Below, piece after piece: positions 33,824 to 45,667 of a stretch of 64,000 bases of DNA. The notes under the pieces were generated by a model, which saw only the letters and a list, made by a program, of their open reading frames with translations, was not told where the DNA came from and did no database searches. Within the stretch, counting starts at the first letter, position 1; every line of letters begins with the position of its first letter. The stretch spans positions 11,370,565-11,434,564 of the forward strand of contig CM035151.1 of the NCBI GenBank assembly GCA_020205615.1, written 5' to 3'. A program made the position numbers and the translations under genes. Origin of the DNA: Panax quinquefolius (taxonomy: Eukaryota; Streptophyta; Magnoliopsida; Apiales; Araliaceae).

Positions 33824-34720
33824 CTTCGCCAAGTAGCTCATGCCTTCACTGAGTAAATCTCCATTCGAACTATTCCCGAACCGATGATCGCTTGTTTCAC
33901 ACGAATAAAGGTGTTGAACAGGTTGGAATGGAAAATGAGCATCGAAGTCGGGGCCACATTGTTGGAGAGGCCATGGCTTCCCGATCAATCTCGGTGGTTG
34001 ATTCTCTTGGTGGAGAAGGTAGAGGTTCTTCAAGAAGAGTGAGGGTCTACGTGTATGGTTTCAGGAGAAGGAGATCGGCCAGGTGTCTGCGTTCAGGAGT
34101 TGGCGAGGGAACAGGAGATGAACCAGGGTGAATGTCTGATGGCTGTTTTCTTTTTCGGGAAGGAGTGCGGATTGACTCGGTTGGTTCATTGTCAGGGGTT
34201 TCTGTGGATGTGGTCGGAGGAATGACAACCGAAGAAGTAGGGACTCGAAGCTCTTCGGCAGTCAGGGGAGTTATTTTGGTTCTTATTTTCTTTACACGAA
34301 GGACCTTAGCCCGATCGTGCAAAGGAATGTCAAGGAGGCTTCTCCTAACCGGGATAGGTTCAGAGGTTGGGGGATTGAGATTAGTTGAGGTTGTTTGGGG
34401 GTTGTTTCGGGAATTGTTTGTGATCACCGCCGTGGTTTGTTTACGGTTGGGTGGTTTTGGTTCGTTTCATGGATCTCTTTCTTGGCGAGGTCGAAGGTTT
34501 TCTTCTGAATAATGGGATCGTCGGTTTGAGGTTTGTCGGTTTGAAGGAAGAAGTTAGAGGGTCGGCGGTAGAAGGGTTAACTGGGAAGATCCTTGATAGG
34601 ATGCTCTTCACTTGCATCTGCATTCTCCCCTGCCAAAAAATCTTCCAGGTCTCTCACCTCCAGAGAAGTCGGTTTGATCAGAGATACTGCAAAAAACCAC
34701 ACATCAGAACATGTATCACT
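33824..34720 (-). pseudogene. Antisense ORF of Tat element, exon 1, 3' part
   Basis: Three minus-strand segments are interrupted by frameshifts near 34435 and 34040. The first (34623-34441) is KSILSRIFP..., basic and serine/proline-rich. The second (34427-34047) is RRSLLDIPLHDRAKVLRVKK with many Thr, Pro and Ser residues. The third (34033-33824) ends NGDLLSEGMSYLAK at the splice donor. This resembles the disordered middle part of plant PF04195-like proteins between the N-terminal domain and the coiled coil. At 34726 the ORF is interrupted by element G1 and resumes at 52406. Confidence 0.68.
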
Positions 34721-34721
34721 T

Positions 34722-34726
34722 ATACT
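34722..34726. other. Left target-site duplication of G1 (TATAC)
   Basis: TATAC precedes the LTR start TGTAAGACC at 34727 and is repeated at 52406-52410 behind the other LTR end. This perfect 5-bp duplication confirms G1 as a single insertion. Confidence 0.85.
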
Positions 34727-36505
34727 GTAAGACCACGAAATTTTTTTAAATAAAAGGAATTTCCTTTATTTATTATTTTGAAATAGTAAGGGTGGATTTG
34801 ATTAATGTGGTTAGTTATGGGTAAAATCATGCAAATATTTCAAAATAAGCAAGTGGTTATAAAATATTCATTGTTGTCGGAATATTCGTTTTGTGTCGTG
34901 GAATATTAAATCGTCGGGGAATATTCGTGCGACGACGTAAAGCCCATGTGTGGGGCCCCATAACGGATAACCGCTTGGATGAAGAAAAGCGACAAAGTTT
35001 GGGTGGTTATAAATAACAGGCGTAGTTATTACTGTTAAGGCATCATTGGAATACCCGGTGGTTAAAATACGATGTACGGCGTGGTTGCACGAAGAAGCAC
35101 TGCGGTATTGCACAAATATTGTTGAATTATTGATCCTTACGTAAGATGGCACTACTCAATAATTTTCACGAGAGTTACCGCTCAATATTTTATTGATTCA
35201 ATAATTGCTGCGTTGATATTTTATATTATTGTTGTTCAATAATTGTCACTGCACAGTATTTCCCATTATTATTTGAATAATTCATATTATTTGAATAATA
35301 TTATTAGATAACATTATTGGCAATGTCTAGAAAGTTCGCTCTAAGGAGAGTTTGGTCACCTAATTGCGGCGCCAAGATGAGAGAGATCCTTATTGGAAAG
35401 CCCTGCTTTCTGAGGACTGGCCTTGTTGTCATAATTGTGATTCTGTAATATTATTTGTGAATAATTAATTATTGATTCATATGATAAGGAAATATTTATT
35501 TTATATGAATATAAATGATGGATTTATTTATGTGGTTATTAATGAAGGAATTAATGTTTGAGATGTTTTATTTGTATTTTGTCGGATTGAGGTATTAAAA
35601 GATCAAATCGGTGTTATTACGACTTTATTGTGTGAGTTATAATATTTAATCCGACCGTTGGATCGTGGTAATTTTGGATATGTTATACATATATAAGTTG
35701 AGTATATGTCCACAAATTTTGAACCGTTAAAAATGAACGAAGGATTTGTTATGAATTTTAAGAGGTGACTGATTCGGAAATTAGGGTTATAATTGATTTT
35801 GGTGGAAAATTCTAGAATTGAGTGGGCCCCACTTGTGGTTGGTGAAAAAATGTGCTGAATTTTATTTCAAATGTGGTGGGTGGGAATAGTAGCAGGTAAA
35901 GCCATCAGGTTGCAGGTTAAGTCTGCTTGACGTCTTAACATTTTCTATAAATAGAGGGCTGGTTAGAATTGAAAATCACACGAAACAAAGTTTTCTCTCT
36001 TTCTCTATTATTATTGAGCGTATTTTGTGAGTATTTAGATACTTTGAGAGTTCTTTGCTCAAGATAAGTTTCATTCAAAGATCACTTCCGAGCCTTTCCT
36101 TCCGGCAAGTCTTGATTCTTTGAGGTAAGGGATGTTATTTTCTTCTCAAATGATATTAATTCTTCAATATCATTATCTTTGAAATATTGGTTGGAACTTT
36201 TTATCAAATTTGGAACTTTTTCATGCCGGGTTACTTATTCAAGTTATATTCACGAGTTTCAAACTATTCACGAGTTACAAACTATTCATAAGATGTTTTT
36301 TGTGAATTTCATCTTTTGGTTTATGCACGATATCTTATTCAATTAAGCTATTCACGAATATAAATTCAATAAAATGAAAATTTTTCTTTTCGTCTAAAAT
36401 ATCTATTCTTCCTAGCTTTGATTGTATCCATGTTTTGATCATTCTCAATTTTACACCACTATGATTATTTTTGAGGTATTGTTGGACTTGGATAAAACAA
36501 AGGTT
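34727..36505 (+). repeat. 5' LTR of G1, part 1
   Basis: It starts TGTAAGACCACG and is colinear with 49670-51487. TATA box at 35945-35956, donor-like GAGGTAAGG at 36122-36130, conserved hairpin at 36150-36187. It stops at GGATAAAACAAAG, where the copia element begins. Confidence 0.9.
35945..35956 (+). promoter_or_regulatory. TATA box in 5' LTR of G1
   Basis: CTATAAATAGAG, followed by TTAGAATTGAAAATCACACG and a (CT)-rich TTCTCTCTTTCTCTAT tract. The same order is seen in every G LTR (50889, 54119 and the minus copies), which supports it as the transcription start region. Confidence 0.65.
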
Positions 36506-38366
36506 TTAGATTTGTAATATTCATAACGAATCAAAATGCATTAGCCAGTGCTTGAGCGTGTAAAATGTTTAAAAATTTACAAACCATATACCAGGATCAT
36601 CCTTTATGATAATTATTAATTAAACGAAAAGATAAAAAATAAATCATACCCCTCAAGATCGAAAGCTTCCTCGTGCAAGTTTCACTCCAAATCCTTTCGC
36701 TTCAATCTTGAATCCACTAGTTTGGTTCTTCCTCTTGATCAACGTTAGACTCAAATGTTTGGCTCTCTGAGGTGATCCACCAAGGAAGAATAAAATTCAA
36801 GAAGATGGAATTAACCCTAGTTTTCTATCTCTATAGAAAAGGCATACTCTCCCAACAATTGGAATTATTACGTATGTTGAAAAATCAACAACCCATACAC
36901 CCATAATAAGACTCCTCTTATTAATAGATGTGGGCAACCCACCTTAACAATTAAGGAATTGAGTTTTATTTAATTAATTAAATTCTTTTAATTAATTAAG
37001 CTCCCTAATCTTATTAGGGATAATTAATTAAACTCCTTTAACTAATTTTCCTTCCTAATCCTATTAGGAATAAATGAAATACTTATATTAAATTAATTCC
37101 TAAACTCTTTTAGAAATTAAAATAATAATAATTGTAATAATATTAATAAGACTCCTCTTATTAATTTATATTTAATATTTCTAAAATATTAAATAATAAA
37201 TATTAAGCTATTTAATTTATTCTATCACCATAGATTAAATTAAATATACTAACTATATTATTACGATTATGCCATTAACTTCTTAAATAATTATTCTTCC
37301 TTTTATGGTGTGACCCTTTAGGTTCTCCATATTAAACCGGTTGTGAATAAATCAATTAGAACAATTCTAATCTTATTTAAATAAATAAATTAAACAATTA
37401 ATTTATTTAAATAAATAATATTTATTCTACAATAGGGATAAGCCTCCTAGCGATCAACGACTTTCCGGATAATATAGATTTCAACATTAATCATAAAGAA
37501 CCTTTGAGTAAATAGTTCTTGAAATCTGAATTCAATCCTTCCACCATCTGATATCCCAATTAAATATAAGACATGGAATTCTTTGTCGAGTCTTATTTTA
37601 TTTAATTATATGTATTTCGATCCTTAAATGCACAACTCCAATAATGCAAATTAGAAACTCCTTTCTAATTTCATTACGCCTTAACCAAGGACTACTTGGG
37701 TTGTCATTTATCGAATCACATAGGACATTTCTCTTCTTTTATTAGAAGTGGTAGATTCTTTATTGATCATACATTATCTCCATATACAACTTATTATACC
37801 CAAGCATACCCTTTGATATACCTAAGGGTCTTAAGGAATAAGTCAAAGTATAACTCATCATACACAAGATCTTATGATGATCTCAAGTCCAAGGATTACT
37901 TGTCTTACTATCACTACTGAGAATTCCTATTGACGAGCAAATAAAACTCCATTAGGTATTCCTTAGCGAGCCACGTTCGATGAACTTATTCTCCAATAAG
38001 CACCTACATACTTGCTTTAGTGTCTCCACACAAAAATGATCATGAGATCAATCATCCTCATCGATGAAAGAAGCAGCGTATGTACCCGATCTATCCGGAT
38101 TCACTAATCCCGATTTAGTAATCCAATGATTGGGAACTATTTTAGTTTTAAGCTTTCTAAAATTTAGATCTCATTAGAATGATCATCATCATTATTCTAA
38201 AAGCATTGCTTAAAACTATGGGTTTATCACATATTATAAAAAGACATCATGTAGATAATTAAAAGCCTTTAATAAATTAATACTTTTTATTAATAAATGA
38301 ATAAGATTGTTACAAAGTATATGCTTTATCATCAAACATGATTGGCTTGTGTGCATACTACTTTCA
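36506..38366 (-). repeat. 3' LTR of the copia element
   Basis: 1,861 bp. On the minus strand it starts TGAAAGTAGTATG at 38366 and ends in ATTACAAATCTAA. It is nearly identical to 43794-45667, including TTAATTAATTAAA-type blocks and ATTAATAAGACTCCTC. AT-rich, with no coding content. Confidence 0.9.
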
Positions 38367-38390
38367 ATCTCCCACTTGCACTAAAGCCCA
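38367..38390 (-). other. Polypurine tract of the copia element
   Basis: The minus strand reads TTTAGTGCAAGTGGGAGAT directly before the LTR start TGAAAG. This is the usual copia sequence at the plus-strand primer site. Confidence 0.85.
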
Positions 38391-38454
38391 ATCGTCATGG
38401 TATCTTATACTCTTCTTCTCTAAGTGGCGATTATCCTGGCATTTGGATAAGCTT

Positions 38455-39265
38455 TAGTTAATGGATATATAATGTTGTTCATGAGAGTCCACTATCTCTA
38501 TAGTGATTTCCCATCTTTCAATGATTCTAATAATCAAATGAAAGTGCCACAACACATGTTTAGATCCAAGATGAGACTTAGGAACTATTCTAGTTACGTA
38601 ATGAACTTTTAATCCAAACAATCAACTTGCGACTTCATTTATAGCTATATACTTTGTCTTTATCACTAAACCAACAACTCTTTCTTTGTTTGGAACCTTT
38701 CGATTCAACTGCACCTTTGTTCAAGATAACGCTTTACCTTAAAGTGGATTTTTACGTCATCTTGAGTGCATGCGAAAAACTTGAGTCTGTTAAGCCCTCT
38801 AGTTTTAATTAAGACCCACCATGAATATGATCACATCCTTGAGTGCTTGGGTTAAGCACTTTAAGATGTTTTCAACGACTCATAGTGAACTTCTCCGAAT
38901 ATGGTGATCGACATCGGGTCTCGTATATTTCATTGCATACATGATAGTCACTCATGCGACCTCTCTCTTTTTCGAGAGTCTGTGGGGACTATTAAGAGAT
39001 ACACTCCATAGCTCATCGACGTGAGACATCTCTTGGAGTTTGCCATGCTAAACGACTTTAGCATCAAATGAATATCGTTCCTTGGGTTAAGTTGAGCATC
39101 CTTTTAAATCTATCTATATAGATTTATATCCCCAATTAAGATACTCTTCCAAATCATTCATGGAGGATTGTTTAGACAACTTTATCTTTCTTGATTGTAG
39201 CATTGGTATGTATAATTCCTCATCCGTAGTATATCAACATATAATACTAGAAATTTCACGGCGCT
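38455..39265 (-). pseudogene. pol: copia pol: C-terminal half of RT and RNase H
   Basis: On the minus strand, in several frames: FLVLYVD-IL (39250-39225, the Asp pair reduced to one codon), NPPMNDLEE/FLGD-like (39160), a SK-CLTPMSYGV-like piece (39020), SVV/SIMYAM.YTRPDV (38945-38910), ILK-LRR.KD-like (38860), then RNase H with VVGLVIKTKYIAINEVAS-like (38660) and IVPKSHLGSKHV.WHFHLI (38580-38530). The order and motifs are clear for copia. The fingers and palm of RT upstream of YVDD are missing. Confidence 0.85.
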
Positions 39266-40130
39266 CCACTTTGTCCTTTTGTACACTTGAAAGTCCTCAT
39301 CGAATGTAACTCTGGATCATCATCTTCTATGATGTGTACCTCATCATCATCATCCATGATGAATCCATACCTCCTAGGTATCTTGATACTATTCGATTCT
39401 GATTTACGGGTTGTGGTACAATAGGTCTATCTATAGAGTTCCTCTTATTTGACTTATAGTGTTTTTGTGGTTCTTGAACTCTTCAGATCTATTATCCTCC
39501 CACTAGCCCTTTTAAATAATAAACACCTTTATCTTAGAAGAAGGCGTGTTTATAACAAACACCTTTTGCTAAGTAGGATTATAGAACATATACCTAAACT
39601 TACTTTAGGATGTCCCACAAATCGACACTTGTCAAATCTTGTCCCAAGCTTATCCTTTGAAACCTTTTCACATAAGTTGGACAACCCTTATCTTAACATA
39701 CTTAAGATTAGGAATCCTCCCCATCCATAACTTTTATGGAGTCTTGGGGTAGGATTTTGAGATTACCTTTTACGTAGATATGTCTGACCATTTCTAGGAC
39801 ATGATCCTGAAGGATCTTTGGAATGTCGGTAAATCATTATGGACCGCACCATGTCCAACAAGGTACGATTTTTCATTCGAGATACATCAATCAATTATTG
39901 CGTGTCGGGGATGTGTCCATTATGAGAAAACCATTTGAGATGATCTAGAAACTTATTGCACAAGTATTTATTCCTTGATCTAATCGAAGAATCTTAATAC
40001 TTTGACAATTTGTTTCACTTTCCGAATTCTTTGAACCTTTCAATAATTCACACTTGTATTTAACAAATACACACATTCAACTCTTTGAATGATCATCTCC
40101 TTTTCTTATACTAGTTTGTTCAATATGCAA
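39266..40130 (-). pseudogene. pol: copia pol: integrase core end and C-terminal region
   Basis: Minus strand: IKILR.D-like sequence (39985), FLDHLK.NG (39955), RTLLDMVRSM (39845), a GCPTYVKRF-like piece with KDKLGTRFDKCRFVGHPK (39690-39610), then KVFVINT-like and, toward 39330, RYGGMDSS..DDDDEVH-like residues. These follow the standard copia integrase and its variable acidic tail. At about 39270 the tail joins directly to the DE.FQVYKR..SAV-FLVLYVD segment of RT. This indicates an internal deletion of roughly half a kilobase or more. Confidence 0.82.
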
Positions 40131-40319
40131 AATAATTTTCACGTAAGTCAGTATACAAAATCCATTAAGTAATATTCGATTCTATACAAAACATTATTAT
40201 TATAAATAGAACAACAATTGTTCTTAATTATAATACCAAAGATTTCATTGTCCAACAATAAAATGGAAATAATATTTTAACAAGAACTGGAATACAATAA
40301 CAACTTATTGACTTAATAG

Positions 40320-40530
40320 ATTTGCCGTAGCCATTGCTAAACTATAAGTTTCTATAGCTAATATGCAACTGACCTTTGCTTCATTTTCCACACATAGGAT
40401 TACTTATATTTGTTTAGCTTTCTACTTACCTTGGTCCTTCATAAATCTATATTTATGATAACCAAAGTCGGTATCCAATACCCAAGTAGAACCTTGACTT
40501 AAAGAAAAATTTATTTCAATCATGAACAAA
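40320..40530 (-). pseudogene. pol: copia pol: aspartic protease
   Basis: The minus strand gives STWVLDTDFGYH (40500-40460), where copia elements have S.W.LDTG....I. The catalytic Asp-Thr is present but Gly reads as Asp. VENEAKV (40390) and AIETYSLAM (40350) follow as expected for the second half of the domain. Frameshifts are present. Confidence 0.78.
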
Positions 40531-40549
40531 AACTGTATTGTAACTGAAA

Positions 40550-41340
40550 CTTCACTAAAGCTTCTTTGGTTAGCCTCTGCAAGATGCTTCTCATGATTTC
40601 TTTCCGATGTCGGGCTTATTGCGGTGGAAGCAAACTCCTTTCTTTATCAATGTCGGTTTTGTTCTTATTATCCTTTGTTTATGCCTTTCTATTTACCTTC
40701 TTTGAATCGTTCTTCTTTTGAGAAGATCCTTTGGCCCCTACCGGTAAGACTTGATCTTTCTTGGTTGGAAAGTGACTCTCAACATTTTTCAACATGTTAA
40801 GCAAATCGGTGAGGCGATATCTAGCTTGTTCATATGAAAAATTCACAACAATTAATGAAAGAATTCAGGGGAGTGAGTGCAAGATCAAATCTTGGCTCAA
40901 CTCTCCATCCATGACAAAACTTCGTTGTCTAATTGATCAATCAAATTGATTATGTTAAGAACTTTTATGCATACTATAGTGCCATTGGCCATTCTAGATC
41001 GGAAGAGCTCCTTAGATATCGATATCTATCGGTCCTACTTTCCTCACCATCAACTACTTGATGTGCGGGAATATAGTAGGAGTATCCATAGTTTCATCTT
41101 GTGGCTTTGAAGCTTCGTTCGTTACTCGTGGATCTGAGCATGATGCATTGAGCAATGTGCATCATCTTGCCACTTTCTAAAAGTAGCAATGTCTTCCTCG
41201 AGGCATTATGCGCAACCATTACGAGGGGATAGGCGTATTAAGGACATAAGATAGCTTTTCACTTATGAGAACTATTCTCAAATTCCTTAACCAATCCGTT
41301 TAATTGATTCGATTAATTTAGCATTTAATATGCTTCGCAT
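40550..41340 (-). pseudogene. gag: copia gag with degraded zinc knuckle
   Basis: Near 40640-40570 the minus strand codes VCFH.NKP...KK, a decayed CX2C-X4-H-X4-C knuckle, followed by LAEANQ. Upstream is a Lys/Ser-rich linker (GAKGSSQKKNDSKK near 40735) and LLNMLKNVESHFPTKKDQ (40800-40745). This is the spacer typical of plant copia gag after the UBN2-type domain, whose body (LAQDLILHSLP-like near 40890) continues to about 41300. Confidence 0.78.
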
Positions 41341-41564
41341 GATATAGTAATTTTGACATTGTAAAATTACGTAAATAAATTTGTAATTAACAACATTTTA
41401 ACATACATTCTTTTATTAATTACCAAAATAATTTAGGTCTTGTTTTAAATTGGTATCTCCCACTATTTTCTTCAAACTATATTACCCTCACTTATATAGT
41501 TAAATAAAATCTAATTAAAGATTTGCTTTAGTGAGAATAAGGATCCCATTTCAAATGTATATAG

Positions 41565-41860
41565 CCTTGTGGTGACACAACAAACTATATATAAATAAAT
41601 AGGTAGACAACTTTTGTCAATTACATCAACTATCTGACTCCTTGTATTTTGCCTCTTAGATTATTTTGATCAGTGGTGGCACATCCGAATCAAAATTATC
41701 CAAGTTAAGTCCACTAGCACTCCATATATTCAAAAAAGAAAATATCATCCTTGTGGTGACACAACAAAACAATATTGTTCAATTTTCTTTATAAGCATCA
41801 AATGTGATAAATTAACATCTTAAATACTTAATACTTGCCTTGTGGTGACACAACAAACTC
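41565..41860 (-). repeat. Three-copy box CTTGTGGTGACACAACAAA
   Basis: At 41565-41584, 41749-41769 and 41838-41857, spaced about 185 and 90 bp, each inside otherwise different AT-rich sequence. On the element strand it reads TTTGTTGTGTCACCACAAG. It includes the near-palindrome GTGGTGACAC. Confidence 0.75.
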
Positions 41861-42639
41861 ATATTAAATATTTAATACTCTATTAATTTTATCATGCTAG
41901 AAAGCGACGTTCGATATTCCAAATATCTTTGAGCAACTTAGGACTTAATATAAAAATTGAGGGTTTGTTATTAATTTGTCTCATCTTGTTTAAGCGGCAT
42001 TACACATATATATATATAAAATACGCGTCGTATTAATGAACATCTGCGAAGCATGTTTGCATAATATATAATATATATATATATATATAGCATGCACATA
42101 TAGAATCTTATATTCTACAGGATTGATTATGGACTTTTATTCTAGTTTGGTTCACTAGAGCCACCAAGTGAACCAAAAGGTCAAACTCTGAAGTGGTGCG
42201 AAATAATATTTAAATATAACTATTACATTTAAACTTTGGGCTCCATTACTGATGCCCAGGTCTTCACGCGCTCCTTGCTTACTTTTATCTCTAATTTTTC
42301 AAAATTAATTCTAACTATTCCTATTACAAAACTATTTAAAATAAATAGAAACCTTGATCGTGATCGAGGGAAGTACATAGGAGGAGATAGAATTTACATT
42401 AAGAAAAAATTAGAGAAGGCGAGTCTGTGAGACCCCATTTAATAAAACCCATACATTCACGCATCCAACTAAAATAAAATCCAATCACATTGGTCGATAG
42501 TCCATAATCAATCTCATTTATTATCATACACATCATCATATGCATCGATAAATAACATTCATCTCATGAATAATAAACATTTAATATATATATTGATATC
42601 ATTTAATGGGCAAATTTAGTTAGTATAAAATCTATTTTT

Positions 42640-43290
42640 GAATAAAAATAAACTCCTTTATTTAAATCCAAATTTAAATCAAAATAAAACTATTTTATTT
42701 TAATTTATCCAATTTTGAATAAAATAAACTATTTTATTTTAATCAAAATTTTAATCAAAATAAACTCCTTTATTTTAATTAATTATGGAATCCATTCCAT
42801 ATATATAAAAAAAAATCTTTAATTAAAGGAAAACACGGATATTCTTTTTCATTCACAAATAAACTCCTTTTATTTTGAATAATATGAAATCTTATTTCAT
42901 ATTTAAATAAACTCCTTTATTTAAGGAAATTAGGATTCTCTTTCCTATTCACAAATAAACTCTTTTATTTTGAATAATATGAAATCTTATTTCATATCTA
43001 AATAAACTCCTTTATTTAAGGAAATGATTCAATTTCAACTCCAATTAGTTATCATGGAATCCAATTCCAACTTTAATTAGTTAATCATGAAATTCTAATT
43101 TTAAAAAATAAATCTTTTATTTTAATATTAAAATAAACCTTTTATTTTAAGATTAAAATAAACCTTTATTTTAATTATAAAATTATTAAAATTAAAATAA
43201 AACTTTATATTTTAATATTAAAATAAACCTTTTATTTTAAAATTAAAATAAACCTTTTATTTTAAAATTAAAATAAACTTTTATATTTAA
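42640..43290. repeat. AT-rich minisatellite (AAATAAACCTTTTATTTTAA type)
   Basis: Imperfect units of 20-35 bp built on AAATAAAC(T)CCTTTTATTT, densest at 43100-43290. Each unit is close to an inverted repeat (AAATAAA/TTTATTT). Confidence 0.75.
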
Positions 43291-43291
43291 T

Positions 43292-43292
43292 A

Positions 43293-43363
<71 letters not shown>

Positions 43364-43390
43364 CCATATATATATATATATATATATATC
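43292..43390. repeat. (TA)n microsatellite
   Basis: Nearly pure TA dinucleotides, broken by AACCA at 43362-43366; further short TA runs at 43447 and 43517-43545. Confidence 0.95.
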
Positions 43391-43662
43391 TATATTTTAA
43401 TATTTTTATAAAATATAATATATATTTAAAAAAACTCGTATATCGATTTATATATATATACAAACAAAAAAATTTCACGGTTTTTTTTTTGTTTCCATGA
43501 ATTAAAATGCATCATATATATATTTATACATATATATATATATATAACTTGCTTTCTTATTTAAAAAAAATTTGAAGTTTTATTTCGCTGACATGGTCCA
43601 AGCTTCCTGTAGAATTGGTAAAAAATTTGGCCGAATCAGGCACTAAATCAAAATTTCACACG

Positions 43663-43682
43663 TTTTTTTTTTTTTTTTTTTT
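43663..43682. repeat. T20 homopolymer
   Basis: Twenty T residues in the copia leader. Confidence 0.95.
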
Positions 43683-43776
43683 AATTTTATCTGATAAAAT
43701 TATGCCCAATTAAATTGTTCAAAACACATATCAATATATAAATTAAATTAAAATTTAATAATTTGCATAAAGGTTT

Positions 43777-43789
43777 GGCTCTGATACCC
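43777..43789 (-). other. Primer binding site of the copia element (tRNA-Met)
   Basis: The minus strand reads GGGTATCAGAGCC, matching TGGTATCAGAGC apart from its first base. It lies four bases from the LTR end. Unlike the chromovirus sites in this window, the CAG is intact. Confidence 0.85.
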
Positions 43790-43793
43790 TTTA

Positions 43794-45667
43794 TTAGGTT
43801 TGTAATATTCATAATGAATCAAATTGCATAAAAAAAGCGAAGCGTGTAAAATCGAGTTTAAAAATTTTACAAACCATATACGGGATCATCCTTTATGCAT
43901 AATTATTAATTAAGCGAAAAGATAAAGAATAAAATCATACCCTTGAAGATCGAGCTTTCCTCGGTACAAGTTCACCTCCAATCCTTTCGTTCAATCTTGA
44001 ATCCACCGGGTTTGGTTCCTTCCTTTGATCAACGTTAGCCACCCAAATGTTTGGCCTCTGAGGTGATCCACGAGGAAGAATAAAATTCAAGAAGAAGGTG
44101 TGTTATGGCTAACTCTAGTTTTTCTATCTACATAGAAAAGGCGTACTCTCCCAACAATTGGAATTATTACGTATGTTGAAAAAATCAACAACCCATACAC
44201 CCATAATAAGACTCCTCTTATTAATAGATGTGGGCAACCCACCTTAACAATTAAGGAATTGAGTTTTATTTAATTAATTAAATTCTTTTAATTAATTAAG
44301 CTCCCTAATCTTATTAGGGATAATTAATTAAACTCCTTTAACTAATTTTCCTTCCTAATCTATTAGGAATAAATGAAATACTTATATTAAATTAATTCCT
44401 AAACTCTTTTAGAAATTAAAATAATAATAATTGTAATAATATTAATAAGACTCCTCTTATTAATTTATATTTAATATTTCTAAAATATTAAATAATAAAT
44501 ATTAAGCTATTTAATTTATTCTATCACCATAGATTAAATTAAATATACTTAACTATATTATTACGATTATGCCATTAACTTCTTAAATAATTATTCTTCC
44601 TTTTATGGTGTGACCTTTAGGTTCTCCATATTAAGCCTAGGTTGTGAATAAATCAATTAGAACAATTCTAATCTTATTTAAATAAATAAATTAAACAATT
44701 AATTTATTTAAATAAATAATATTTATTCTACATAAGGATAAGCCTCCCTAGCGATCAACGACTTTCCGGATAATATAGATTTCAACATTAATCATAAAAG
44801 AACCTTTGAGTAAATAGTTCTGAATACAATTCAATCCTTCCACCATCTGATGTCCCAATTAAATATAAGGCATGGAATTCTTTGTCAAGTCTTATTTTAT
44901 TTAATTATATGTATTTCGATCCTTAAATGCACAACTCGAATAATGCAAATTAGAAACTCCTTTCTAATTTCATTACTCCTTGCCAGGACTCTTTGGGTTG
45001 TCATTTATCGAATCACATAGGACATTTCTCTTCTTTTATTAGAAGTGGTAGATTCTTTATTGATCATACATTATCTCCATATACATAACTTATTATACCC
45101 AAACATACCCTTTGATATACCTAAGGGTCTTAAGGAATAAGTCAAAGTATAACTCATCATACACAAGATACTATGATGATCTCAAGTCCAAGGATTACTT
45201 GTCTTACTATCACTCTGAAATTCTATTGACGAGCAAATAAAACTCCATTAGGTATTCCTTAGCGAGCCACGTTCGGTGAACTTATTCTCTAATAAGCACC
45301 TACATACTTGCTTTTAGTGTCTCCACACAAATGATCATGAGATCAATCATCCTCATCCAATGAGCAAAGCAGCGTATGTGTACCATCTATCCGGATTCAC
45401 TAATCCCCAATTTAGTAATCCAATGATTGGGAACTATTTTAGTTTTAAGCTTTAAGAATTTAGATCTCATTAGAATGATCATCATCATTATTCTAAAAGC
45501 ATTGCTTAAAACTATGGGTTTATCACATATTATAAAAAACGACATCATGTAGATAATTAAAAGCCTTTAATAAATTAATACTTTTTATTAATAAATGAAT
45601 AAGATTATTCTAAAAGTATATGCTTTATCATCATAACATGATTGGGCTTCATAGCATACTACTTTCA
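43794..45667 (-). repeat. 5' LTR of the copia element
   Basis: 1,874 bp. It starts (minus) TGAAAGTAGTATG at 45667. It differs from 36506-38366 by scattered small indels, many at CG-containing spots, while long AT blocks are identical. Confidence 0.9.

Larger units (their letters stand above)
27153..34726 (+). mobile_element. Tat-type Ty3/gypsy element, main piece
   Basis: It shows gag, protease, RT, a first RNase H, a second RNase H and integrase in this order on the + strand. These are followed by a tandem-repeat 3' UTR and an antisense extra ORF. Two RNase H domains, the tandem 3' UTR and the antisense ORF together are characteristic of the Tat lineage. Its 5' LTR and the first part of gag are in or beyond the gap. 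It is interrupted at 34727 by element G1, continues at 52406-52719 and 57281-58290, and ends inside its 3' LTR. Confidence 0.87.
41341..43776 (-). other. Long leader/5' UTR of the copia element with simple repeats
   Basis: About 2.4 kb between gag and PBS with no coding pattern. It contains three copies of CTTGTGGTGACACAACAAA (41566, 41750, 41839), blocks of AATAAACTCCTTTATTTAA (42640-43040), an AT-rich minisatellite, a (TA)n tract and a T20 run. Such a long leader is unusual for copia. Confidence 0.6.
36506..45667 (-). mobile_element. Ty1/copia element nested in the 5' LTR of G1
   Basis: Two LTRs in direct orientation (36506-38366 and 43794-45667) flank a 5.4-kb interior with copia gene order on the minus strand: gag, protease, integrase, RT, RNase H. 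A PPT lies next to the left LTR and a tRNA-Met PBS next to the right one. The flanks AGGTT (36501) and AGTAT (45668) may be a diverged target duplication. The host LTR is continuous on both sides (compare 51480-51500). Part of RT is deleted. Confidence 0.9.

Noticed and set aside
33301..33852. 183-codon + frame opposite the coiled coil
   Set aside because: Mirror frame of the antisense ORF; the minus strand has the coiled-coil pattern and the intron, the + frame only Ser/Pro/Arg-rich sequence.
36506..36520. Exact TG...CA ends and a perfect target duplication for the copia element
   Set aside because: The sister LTRs share TTAG.TTTGTAAT, so the border is placed at 36506, but flanks AGGTT and AGTAT match at only three of five bases.
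43287..43478. Tyr/Ile-rich minus-strand frame
   Set aside because: Translation of the (TA)n microsatellite.
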